Source of the DNA: GCA-2693325 sp036343635
Lineage (GTDB): Bacteria; Latescibacterota; UBA2968; UBA8231
DNA length: 64,000 bases
NCBI GenBank assembly: GCA_036343635.1
Contig: JAYYVF010000055.1
Location: 21,629-85,628, forward strand
Direction of reading: 5' to 3'
Below are positions 45,157 to 52,631 of this stretch, one piece after another. Position 1 is the stretch's first letter. Each line of letters opens with the position of its first letter. Under the pieces are notes generated by a model. The model was given only the letters and a program-made list of their open reading frames with translations. It had not been told where the DNA came from and did no database searches. A program made the translations under genes and the position numbers.

Positions 45157-45195
45157 AGGCAGCCCCCGGCTAACGTGGTTAACTGGGGGCTGCCT
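45157..45195 (-). terminator. Perfect 11-bp terminator-like stem
   Basis: AGGCAGCCCCC pairs perfectly with GGGGGCTGCCT around a 17-base loop containing CGGC. It lies just after the DM9-like gene. The following T tract is weak (CTCTTTGTCC), so termination may be partial and let the downstream TVP38 gene be read. Confidence 0.7.
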
Positions 45196-45220
45196 AAGCT
45201 TATGAAACTAATTAAACCTA

Positions 45221-45871
45221 CTATTCCTCTTCAGTAGATTGTTCAACCCTTTCTAACCTTTTCTTCATAATTTCTTTAAGTTCATCGCTATCCCGAACAT
45301 TTTCATCCTCTTCCTCACCAATCCAGGCACGGCCATCTGGATTATAGTTTTTCTTAATCATTTTAGCAACGTGGCGATACGCGTTAGCTCTGGCTTTGCA
45401 TTTTGAATCTATCACCGCTTCCATGATTATTGTATTCGCTTTACCCATATCCGGAAATTTCGATTGGCACCGTTCTCCACCAACCTGACTTGCCTTAGCC
45501 AATTCCTTCACTTGTTCATGAACCTTAGACATATGAATTCTAACTGCGGTTTTCCTCATCCTTTTGAGCTTTTCTCTATCAGGACCTTCACCATCGCCAC
45601 TAGGCTGGACCATAAGTCTAAAAGCTGTAAGACCACCTTCACCTGTACCTATAGACTGATTGTTAAGTCGACAAACTTCTGTTTCCTCATCATACCAGCC
45701 CATTCTGAAACCCTTCTTTGTTTTGCCACCGCAAACCGGTAATTGTTTGCCACCAATTCTCACTGCATTTTCTGGAACTTCACCCTCATACGGTATCCAC
45801 TTGGCGGCCTGAGCTGGATTGACCATTATGGTGCAAATGAGCCCTAAAACAAATAGACGTAAACTTTTCAT
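45221..45871 (-). CDS. Secreted protein with a DM9-like segment
   Basis: A 216-residue exported protein (signal LRLFVLGLICTIMVNPAQAA). After cleavage, KWIPYEGEVPENAVRIGGKQ and GKTKKGFRMGW recall the DM9 (DUF3421) lectin-like repeat, 'W....G.VPxxAvxxG'. The rest is basic and helical, with four or five cysteines (VCGG, CRLNN, CQSK, CKAR) that may form disulfides, and a long charged tail (DELKEIMKKRLERVEQSTEE). DM9 assignment is tentative. GGAG precedes the ATG. A CRP-type site lies 72 bases upstream. Confidence 0.6.
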   Translation of the reverse strand: MKSLRLFVLGLICTIMVNPAQAAKWIPYEGEVPENAVRIGGKQLPVCGGKTKKGFRMGWYDEETEVCRLNNQSIGTGEGGLTAFRLMVQPSGDGEGPDREKLKRMRKTAVRIHMSKVHEQVKELAKASQVGGERCQSKFPDMGKANTIIMEAVIDSKCKARANAYRHVAKMIKKNYNPDGRAWIGEEEDENVRDSDELKEIMKKRLERVEQSTEEE

Positions 45872-45942
45872 ACATTCTCCAGCGTTAAGATAAAATTAAT
45901 ATTCTGCACAAGTTAAACTAATAGAAAATGCAGGTCAAAAAC

Positions 45943-45958
45943 CGTGATATAAATCACA
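45943..45958. promoter_or_regulatory. CRP/FNR-type palindrome upstream of the DM9-like gene
   Basis: CGTGATATAAATCACA has one perfect half-site and one with a single change. It is 72 bases upstream of the secreted DM9-like gene start, a distance usual for CRP-family activation. Confidence 0.5.
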
Positions 45959-45983
45959 AATGAAGAGATCCCACCCATCCCCC

Positions 45984-46034
45984 AAACGACAAGCTACGAA
46001 TTAAATTAAGTAATTGTTTTTGGCTCCGGCGATT
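45984..46034 (-). repeat. Degraded copy of tRNA-Asn 3' end plus its terminator
   Basis: This stretch aligns with 47586-47639 over about 51 bases, with a 3-base gap and roughly eight mismatches: both share CTACGAATTAA, TAAGT, TTGTTTT and TGGCTCCGGCG-TT. The last part is the 3' end of tRNA-Asn including the encoded CCA; the first is the hairpin that ends the tRNA transcript. Only about 14 tRNA bases remain and no cloverleaf forms. It lies in the same orientation as the intact tRNA, 1.6 kb away. Confidence 0.8.
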
Positions 46035-46216
46035 AAAATTAGCCAAAATTATAGAGAAAGGCCATGTATTCGCTTAAAGGAAAAAACACTTGCTTTGGAT
46101 CGCATATAAAGTAGATCTGTTGCCGATAGGCAATTATATTTTGTATTATTTTTGGACCGCCTACCGTAATGTTTTTAGGATATCAGGAACATCCAAACCT
46201 TTCAAGGAGATTTTTC

Positions 46217-46606
46217 ATGAAAGCGAATCTATCGAAATTAAGTATCCTGGTCGTGAACTATAAGTATGACCTCCGTGAGGATAATGATCTAGTTGAAGCA
46301 ACCAAGGACGGCGAAGCCGCAAAGGTGTTTAGAGATTTCCCTGGATTGGGCATTAAATTCGGGCTAGCAAATCCAGAAGACAATGAGTACGGAGGTGTTT
46401 ATATCTTTCAAGATGATGCCTCATTAGAAGCCTATATTGAATCACCGATATTAAAGGAATGGGCTGCAAATCCTGACGTTAGTGAATTGACATATAAGAG
46501 GTACAATACTTTACCGGATTTCACTAAAAATACAATAAAGCCTAATTATATGATTGGAGATTTTATAAATGATTTGAATCCAGTCTCCGAATTAGTTAAT
46601 AATTAA
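46217..46606 (+). CDS. YdhR-like small α/β-barrel protein
   Basis: About 130 residues, soluble. LSKLSILVVNYKYDLRED and FRDFPGLGIKFGLANPED followed by YGGVYIFQDDASLEAYIESP match the fold of putative monooxygenases of the YdhR type (ferredoxin-like α+β dimeric barrels). The ATG at 46217 has AAGGAG six bases upstream, so the longer frame from 46169 is rejected. It is the first of three small barrel genes on the plus strand between the tRNA-Asn remnant and the tRNA. Confidence 0.68.
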   Translation: MKANLSKLSILVVNYKYDLREDNDLVEATKDGEAAKVFRDFPGLGIKFGLANPEDNEYGGVYIFQDDASLEAYIESPILKEWAANPDVSELTYKRYNTLPDFTKNTIKPNYMIGDFINDLNPVSELVNN

Positions 46607-46767
46607 GACTGTATCATGTAGAGTATCACTAGTCGCTTGAATAGACACGCGATGGATATGGAGCGACTTCCTGCAGGGTGATTTGAAATAGACTGTATCA
46701 CGTTAGAAACAAATGATTTTGAAAAATATTAATTATCCCACTATCTCTTTGCGCCGAAGGAGTTAAG

Positions 46768-47040
46768 ATGAAAGAGATTACGATCTGCACCTTTGATATC
46801 CGTGTTCCTTTTGAAGAATGGGCAAAAATATTTGACCATGACGAAGCCCCGATAAGAAAAAAGAATGGGATAACAATATTATTCCGTGGAATCAGTAAAG
46901 AGGACTCCTCGAAAGCCGTTGTTGTGGTTGAGGCTGAAGAAGGTGCTCTGGAAAAACATATTGGTGAAAACTACGAACTCTTTCAAGAACATGGCGCTGT
47001 GATGGAAACCGCTGTTCCAACGTTATGGTCTGCCGAATAA
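46768..47040 (+). CDS. DUF3764-like small protein
   Basis: 90 residues, soluble, strand-helix pattern: ITICTFDIRVPFEEWAKIFD, ITILFRGISKEDSSKAVVVV, EAEEGALEKHIGENYELF and VMETAVPTLW. This closely follows the DUF3764 pattern known mostly from cyanobacteria and marine bacteria; function unknown. AAGGAG is upstream of the ATG. Confidence 0.7.
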   Translation: MKEITICTFDIRVPFEEWAKIFDHDEAPIRKKNGITILFRGISKEDSSKAVVVVEAEEGALEKHIGENYELFQEHGAVMETAVPTLWSAE

Positions 47041-47102
47041 CTATTGGTATTCAGTAGTTCATTATAAACTCATCCCCCAAATTCTGCCTATAGGAGGTAG
47101 TA

Positions 47103-47402
47103 ATGAAATTCATGGTTACTTGGAGTATTAACGAAGATAAATGGTTGACCATACTCGAAGTGTTTTCGAGCATGACCCCCGAGCAACGAGCCGATGTCGG
47201 TGACAACGTAAAAATGATTGGACGATGGCACGACACAGTGTCAAAAACTGGTGTCGCGATCATGGAGACGACGGATCTTTCAGCCCTCAATCGTTATCTA
47301 AACCGTTGGAATCCATTCATGGAAGTCGATGTAGTGCCGGTGCTTGATGACGAGGAAACGGCCGCACTCTCAAAGAATGTACTCGCCGATCATAGCGGCT
47401 AA
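47103..47402 (+). CDS. DUF3303-like small protein
   Basis: 99 residues. MKFMVTWSINEDKWLTILEV, IGRWHDTVSKTGVAIMETTD and LNRYLNRWNPFMEVDVVPVL fit the DUF3303 pattern, a ferredoxin-like α+β barrel; function unknown. The ATG has AGGAGGT upstream. All three neighbouring small genes have this general fold but little sequence in common. Confidence 0.75.
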   Translation: MKFMVTWSINEDKWLTILEVFSSMTPEQRADVGDNVKMIGRWHDTVSKTGVAIMETTDLSALNRYLNRWNPFMEVDVVPVLDDEETAALSKNVLADHSG

Positions 47403-47462
47403 TCTATGGGGTTATATTTCTTCAGATAGATCTGATTTAACATACAGCTTAGTAATACATAT

Positions 47463-47496
47463 TACCCCGGACCAGACGTCATTCTGATCCGGGGTA
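47463..47496 (+). terminator. Hairpin after the small barrel genes
   Basis: TACCCCGGA and TCCGGGGTA pair perfectly (9 bp) around a 16-base loop 60 bases after the DUF3303-like stop. Only TATATTCC follows, so it may be a weak terminator or transcript stabiliser. Confidence 0.6.
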
Positions 47497-47585
47497 TATA
47501 TTCCGTTCGAGACAGATTCCCAATAAATCCAGTTAGAATGGCAAGCTTAATACCGCTATAATGCCCAAAGCCCCGATATAACACA

Positions 47586-47621
47586 AAACAACCACCTACG
47601 AATTAACGTAAGTGGTTGTTT
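47586..47621 (-). terminator. Terminator after tRNA-Asn
   Basis: AAACAACCACCTACG pairs with CGTAAGTGGTTGTTT (one mismatch, six-base loop), ending in T on the minus strand. It is nearly identical to the tRNA-Arg terminator at 3861-3897. Confidence 0.88.
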
Positions 47622-47625
47622 TATT

Positions 47626-47701
47626 TGGCTCCGGCGGTTGGATTCGAACCAACGACCAAGTGATTAACAGTCACCCGCTCTGCCAGCTGAGCTACGCCGG
47701 A
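47626..47701 (-). tRNA. tRNA-Asn (anticodon GTT)
   Basis: A 76-nt cloverleaf on the minus strand. The acceptor is TCCGGCG/CGCCGGA, the D-arm GCTC..GAGC, and the anticodon loop CTGTTAA with anticodon GTT. The T-arm is GTTGG-TTCGAAT-CCAAC and CCA is encoded. Its 3' end is partly duplicated at 46021-46034. Confidence 0.95.
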
Positions 47702-47763
47702 TCCTATAAATTCCAGAAAGAAAAAATTACGGCTGCACTCCTAAAGTGTCAAGGAGCCTCTCA

Positions 47764-48609
47764 CTAGTCAGCGTAATACTCCTTAAGCGTATCGCTACGA
47801 GCCGGATGACGTAGCTTAGACAAAGCCTTCTCTTTTATCTGCCTTACTCTCTCCCTGGTCCGTCCCACATAGGATCCGATTTCTTCTAACGTCATCGCTT
47901 CATGTCCATCAAGGCCGTAGTACATGCGAAGGACTCTGGCCTCACCTTCGGTAAGCGTATGCATCGCTCTTTCAATCTCGCCCTTTAATTGCTCGTCTGA
48001 CAAGACCTCATCACTACATGGGACATTCTCATCGGGCAACAAATCCCCAAAACAACGGTCAGGTTCAGAATCATCACATGGCATCTCCATGGAAACCGGA
48101 CGTTGAGCCAACCTGGTGAGCAATTCCATATCAGATGAGTTGATCTCTAATTCTTCCGCCACTTCTTCGGATTCTGGCGGCCGACCAAGACGTTGTTCCA
48201 GCTTATTAAAGGTTTTGTTTACCCGGGTTAATTCACCGATACGGTTTAGAGGCAGCCGTACAACTCTGGACTGTTCAGCCAATGCCTGAAGAATGGATTG
48301 CCGGATCCACCAAACGGCGTAGGAAATAAACTTGAAACCCTTCGTCCCATCAAACCGCTTAGCGGCGATCATCAACCCTAGGTTTCCTTCGTTGATAAGA
48401 TCAGAAAGTGGGAGCCCCAAATTTTGATATTGCTTTGCCACACTGACCACGAAGCGCAAATTAGCTTGGACTAAATTTGCAAGCGCTTCCTCATCCCCCT
48501 CCTTAATCAAACGAGCCAGCTCGACTTCAGTTTCCGCAGATAATCCGACGGAATCTTCTATCTCATGAAAATACCGGTCAACTAGCGAATCAGTCTGTAA
48601 GGTCGTCAT
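47764..48609 (-). CDS. RpoD/SigA-type sigma factor
   Basis: A 281-residue σ70 without region 1.1. Region 1.2 begins DRYFHEIEDSVGLSAETEVE. Region 2 has NLRFVVSVAKQYQNLGLPLS and DLINEGNLGLMIAAKRFDGT, with the -10-binding helix FISYAVWWIRQSILQAL. Region 3 follows, and region 4 has AMTLEEIGSYVGRTRERVRQ with IKEKALSKLRHP for the -35 box. The short N-terminus suits a compact principal sigma factor or an RpoS-like one. AGGAGGG is upstream of the ATG. It lies between tRNA-Asn and the acyl-CoA genes. Confidence 0.93.
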   Translation of the reverse strand: MTTLQTDSLVDRYFHEIEDSVGLSAETEVELARLIKEGDEEALANLVQANLRFVVSVAKQYQNLGLPLSDLINEGNLGLMIAAKRFDGTKGFKFISYAVWWIRQSILQALAEQSRVVRLPLNRIGELTRVNKTFNKLEQRLGRPPESEEVAEELEINSSDMELLTRLAQRPVSMEMPCDDSEPDRCFGDLLPDENVPCSDEVLSDEQLKGEIERAMHTLTEGEARVLRMYYGLDGHEAMTLEEIGSYVGRTRERVRQIKEKALSKLRHPARSDTLKEYYAD

Positions 48610-48889
48610 AACGTGCTGCCCTCCTCGATGAACAAGCCATTAAGGGGAGTAGTACAGCTGGCTATGTTACAACTTTTATTAAAAGTTTATACTACTAACA
48701 CGGACACCGGGGATAATTCTTTGTGTATCCAAGTTCGCCAATTGGGGAATAATGTGTGGGGGGGTATTGGCGCAACAGTAGTAAATATAACAACATTTGT
48801 GTACTCATCACAAGATCATTTCAATTCTTTTTTCACTTTTTTTTTATGGGTAATGATTCAATAAAAATTAAATTTTTCCTGAATCATTA

Positions 48890-50329
48890 CTATTCTGTAC
48901 GTAAAGCACGCTTCGCCAAATTAACACATCGCTCTAAATCAAAATCTCTAAGCAAAGTAATCTTTTGTGCTTCGAGAGATCCTTCAGCATGAATTGCCAG
49001 AAGCTCGTTGTAGCCACCAAAAGCAGACGCTGTGAGATCTCTTACAAGGTTTAGAGCACGTAGCCTTTCTTCGGCTGAGGCATCATTGCCCCCTAAAAAG
49101 TGCTCTATGTACGGACCGGTTTCAGGACTGAACACATCTTCCTCGGCCGGCCCTGTCACAACAAGGCCTCCTGCTATATCCTGAACCCACGAGACGGCCT
49201 CATGATAACCATTGGCAAAATGGTACTTTGCCAGATTTGTCTGAGTTACATTGGGTACAACTGCACCCGTATCCTGCTCAAGGCAACCATGTGCAGCAGC
49301 CAAACTCAATCCCCGAACCGTCTCTGTGTACGTAATAAGTTTCGTTAGCTTATCTCTTACGTGGCTCGCTTTAGTTATTCCGTTATAGTGTGCTAAGAGT
49401 GCAGCTGCTCCTATAAATAAGTCACAGAGAGGCGGTTTATAGGAGACGGCCGTAAACCGGTGATACTCAACAAAGGTATTAGCCAGCGGACCAGCAAATT
49501 GCCATTCTCCTTTTAAAAACACATTTTCATTTGGAATAAATACATCATCAAAAACTGTCAATGTATCTATCATTCTATGACGAGAGCTGATGGGGTGATG
49601 GAAATTACTTATGGGAGGAGATCCAAATGGACTCGCTATAAGTTTGAGACCAGGAGCATTTACAGGAACAGCAAAAGAGACGGCATAAGCCCCGTCATTC
49701 TCTCCAAAAGCCCTGGTGGGCAAAACAATTATTCGGTCAACATATGGTGCACAGGTTGTATGTGCCTTCGCACCGCGCACTACGATTCCATCAGTTCGTT
49801 CCTCTATAATTCGAACATAGTAATCAGCATGTTCCTGATCTGATGGCAGCAGTGACCGATTTCCCTTAACATCCGTTTGCGCTACTGCTAAACTGAAATC
49901 ATTAACTTTGCACTGCTTCAAAAATGCCTTTAATCGACTTCGATATTCTGTACCACAGTCCGAATCAATTTTATTAGTTATTAAGTCCAGGGCAAACATA
50001 GCATCGCTTCCGATCTCTTTTATCAGAAGTACGACAGCATCAGCAAGGCGCGTGGATTCTTCTATCATTCGCCTTCTATTTAACAAATCGTCAGAATTTG
50101 CAGGGATTTTAAAATACCGACTGCAAGGCTGTTTTAATTCTGGATCATCCCAAACATATAAGTCGCGGTATTCTGGATTCTCGGCCAATTCGTAATCTAA
50201 AGCGACATGTTCGACTCCTATCCCAAGATCTTCATGCGCAACAATATCCTGAACCCGTTCGCCTCGGTAGTAAATTACTCTTCCATCTTTTAAACCTTCT
50301 TTAAATTCAGAAGGGCTTCTCAAAGCCAT
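48890..50329 (-). CDS. 4-hydroxybutyryl-CoA dehydratase/HpaB-family protein lacking iron-sulfur cysteines
   Basis: A 479-residue flavoenzyme-fold protein of the HpaB/AbfD family. AVAQTDVKGNRSLLPSDQEH, VVRGAKAHTTCAP, VEYHRFTAVSYK and LFIGAAALLAHYNGITKASH match 4-hydroxybutyryl-CoA dehydratase closely. From memory of AbfD, its [4Fe-4S] ligands are Cys99, Cys103, His292 and Cys299. The histidine is kept (EYHR), but the aligned cysteine positions read L and E (LLIKE segment) and Y (SYK). If right, it is a flavin-only relative such as a monooxygenase or isomerase. It is 16 bases downstream of the acyl-CoA fusion gene. Confidence 0.75.
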   Translation of the reverse strand: MALRSPSEFKEGLKDGRVIYYRGERVQDIVAHEDLGIGVEHVALDYELAENPEYRDLYVWDDPELKQPCSRYFKIPANSDDLLNRRRMIEESTRLADAVVLLIKEIGSDAMFALDLITNKIDSDCGTEYRSRLKAFLKQCKVNDFSLAVAQTDVKGNRSLLPSDQEHADYYVRIIEERTDGIVVRGAKAHTTCAPYVDRIIVLPTRAFGENDGAYAVSFAVPVNAPGLKLIASPFGSPPISNFHHPISSRHRMIDTLTVFDDVFIPNENVFLKGEWQFAGPLANTFVEYHRFTAVSYKPPLCDLFIGAAALLAHYNGITKASHVRDKLTKLITYTETVRGLSLAAAHGCLEQDTGAVVPNVTQTNLAKYHFANGYHEAVSWVQDIAGGLVVTGPAEEDVFSPETGPYIEHFLGGNDASAEERLRALNLVRDLTASAFGGYNELLAIHAEGSLEAQKITLLRDFDLERCVNLAKRALRTE

Positions 50330-50345
50330 AATTAATCTCCATCAT

Positions 50346-52631
50346 TTAATTTCTTAACCGCTTTCCGGTGCTTAGGGTGTAAGCAATTCGATCACGGGAT
50401 TTCTCAGTAGACACTAATAAATGAAACGCATCCCTCTCAGCTCTTAATATTTCATTAGGAGTAATCTCTCGTTCCCCACCGTTACCACCGCACAAGGCCG
50501 AGGCAATGGCCTTTCCAACAACCACGTCATGTGCAGTAATGACCTCATCTTCGAATTGGCCGTCAATCCAATTATAGATCAAATCCAATCCTTTTCGACC
50601 CAAAACTTTTATAGAATTTGAACTACTTGCGCCAGCATCCAACTCCTTCATTAAACGAGCTTTTTCTAAAGCACTGGCAAGTGGAATTTCCGCACCGAAT
50701 TGTATTTTGTCATCCTCGAGCAGATACCCAACCTCCTTAGCGGCAAATGCACTCTGACTGGGCAACCCCCTAAAGAGCACCTGAAACTCTTTTAAAATAT
50801 CACAACCCTCAGCAACTCGTTCGACTCGATTCAAAATACCCCCTCCCGACGGAACGAGACCTACCCCACTTTCCACCAAACCGATTCGGGCTTCAGAAGT
50901 AACAACTCTAGCGTGTGAAGCCAAAGAAAATTCACACGCCCCACCCAAACAAAGTCCGTGAACCGCAGCAATGATAGGGATGGGACTATTCTTCAGCATT
51001 TGGGTAGTCTGTTGAAAATTTAATAGAAATTGATCGATCTCATTTGTACCCTGTTCGCATAGATCCAAAATTTGACGAAGATTTGCACCCACAGAAAAAT
51101 TTTCACCCTGGCCGCAAATAACCAATGCACTAAACATCATATCTGAAATTGCCTTTTGAACAATCTGTAGAGACTCTGCTCCAAGCGCATTGAGTTTTCC
51201 CCGTAGGACCAATACCCCAATATCATCCCCTGCATCCCAAACGTAGGCACCGTCGTTACCAAAAACTGTTTTACTCGCATCTAATTTCCAAGAAGTCTTT
51301 GGTATGCTCGTAGCTTTTTCCCAGGTATTATTTGCCGGACTGAAAACCTCTAAATTTTCTGTATCCCGATAGATGCGACCATCCGGTGCGTCCTTGTTAA
51401 ATTTCCTTAACCAATCAATTTCAGTTGTATTCGTGATTTCCATTGCCGCTTTAACCCGATCCTTGCCCAAAGCATCCCAGATCTCAAATGGACCCAATTC
51501 CCAATTAAATCCATATTTCATTGCTTGGTCTATATCATAGAATGATTCGGAGATTGACTCACCATGAAACGAGGCATAAGCGAGAAGTTCTGACAAATGT
51601 TGTCGAATAATAGCTCCCCATTTTCCGGTATTATCCCATAAATCAGGAAATCCACTACCTAACGATCCTTTTGGTGACGATAGGCCTTCTAACGTTACCG
51701 GCTCAAATGGCTCATATGCCATTGATTCCAAATTGAGCGCCATAATAGAACGACCTTCTTTACGATAAAACCCGGCGCCCGATTTAACACCCAACAAGCC
51801 TTCATTTAACATCTTTAGAATGCATTTTGGAGTCTGGAGCACCCTTCGTCCCAGTTCCATAGTTTCCGATTTTAAGCTGGTTTGCACCACAAGTTGCAAC
51901 GTATCAATACCTATTAAATCGCATAGTCGAAGGGTGGCACTTGAAGGACGTCCCAACAATGGACCCGAGAGAGCATCTATTTCAGCAACACTGACTTTGT
52001 TTTTTTCCATTAAATGTATTAGCGAGTAAACAGAAAAAACACCTAATCGATTAGCTATGAAATTTGGGGTATCACGAGCCCGTACAACCACCTTGCCCAA
52101 AATTGAATTTAGAAAATCAGAAACCTTTGAAAGGCATTCCGAATCAGTGTTGGATCCAGGGATAACCTCAACCAAACGCATCTGACGAGGAGGATTGAAA
52201 AAATGAGCGCCAAAGAATCGTTTAGAAAAATCCGGCGACCTTCCTTCTACAAGTTGAGAGATTGAAAGACCTGACGTATTGCTGGTAATTACAGGAAGGG
52301 GTGCACCCTCAAGATCTATTTGAGATAACACCTGCCGTTTTATATCTACATCTTCAATTACCGCTTCAATGATCCAATCCACTTGGTCTATAGAAGAAAT
52401 ATCTGCGATAGATCCACATTCAATTGAACTGGCATGTATAGACGAGTAAAAAGGTGAATTTTTCGATTCTGCCAACACAATCGCATTTCGAGCTTTTGAC
52501 CCCGAGGGCATTCCGTCTTCATCAATATCCAACAAAAACACGCGTTTGCCTGCAGCCGACAATAGGGCTGCGATCTGAACACCCATTACCCCAGCCCCTA
52601 CAACAGCCACAGACCGAGGCCACTGCGTCAC
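50346..52631 (-). CDS. Fused 3-hydroxyacyl-CoA dehydrogenase/enoyl-CoA hydratase
   Basis: A 761-residue bifunctional enzyme with the dehydrogenase first: a Rossmann loop VAVVGAGVMGVQIAALLSAA, then the active-site SNTSGLSISQLVEG and HFFNPPRQMRLVEVIPG segments. A crotonase domain follows (residues ~470-650) with oxyanion-hole motifs GENFSVGANLRQ and HGLCLGGACEFSLASHARVV. The order is opposite to FadB (hydratase first). It performs two consecutive steps of fatty-acid β-oxidation or of a related acyl-CoA route. The GTG start overlaps the upstream lipoprotein stop as GTGA. Confidence 0.9.
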   Translation of the reverse strand: MTQWPRSVAVVGAGVMGVQIAALLSAAGKRVFLLDIDEDGMPSGSKARNAIVLAESKNSPFYSSIHASSIECGSIADISSIDQVDWIIEAVIEDVDIKRQVLSQIDLEGAPLPVITSNTSGLSISQLVEGRSPDFSKRFFGAHFFNPPRQMRLVEVIPGSNTDSECLSKVSDFLNSILGKVVVRARDTPNFIANRLGVFSVYSLIHLMEKNKVSVAEIDALSGPLLGRPSSATLRLCDLIGIDTLQLVVQTSLKSETMELGRRVLQTPKCILKMLNEGLLGVKSGAGFYRKEGRSIMALNLESMAYEPFEPVTLEGLSSPKGSLGSGFPDLWDNTGKWGAIIRQHLSELLAYASFHGESISESFYDIDQAMKYGFNWELGPFEIWDALGKDRVKAAMEITNTTEIDWLRKFNKDAPDGRIYRDTENLEVFSPANNTWEKATSIPKTSWKLDASKTVFGNDGAYVWDAGDDIGVLVLRGKLNALGAESLQIVQKAISDMMFSALVICGQGENFSVGANLRQILDLCEQGTNEIDQFLLNFQQTTQMLKNSPIPIIAAVHGLCLGGACEFSLASHARVVTSEARIGLVESGVGLVPSGGGILNRVERVAEGCDILKEFQVLFRGLPSQSAFAAKEVGYLLEDDKIQFGAEIPLASALEKARLMKELDAGASSSNSIKVLGRKGLDLIYNWIDGQFEDEVITAHDVVVGKAIASALCGGNGGEREITPNEILRAERDAFHLLVSTEKSRDRIAYTLSTGKRLRN

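Noticed and set aside
46631..46668. AGTCGCT/AGCGACT stem and a repeated AGACTGTATCA(T/C)GT at 46608 and 46690
   Set aside because: The stem has a 24-base loop and no T tract; the short direct repeat has no clear function and may be chance.
48613..48864. 83-codon plus-strand frame upstream of the sigma factor
   Set aside because: Low-complexity sequence in the divergent promoter region without a ribosome site or homologous pattern.
48890..50329. Simple call as 4-hydroxybutyryl-CoA dehydratase
   Set aside because: The cluster cysteines appear missing by eye, so only the family is claimed.
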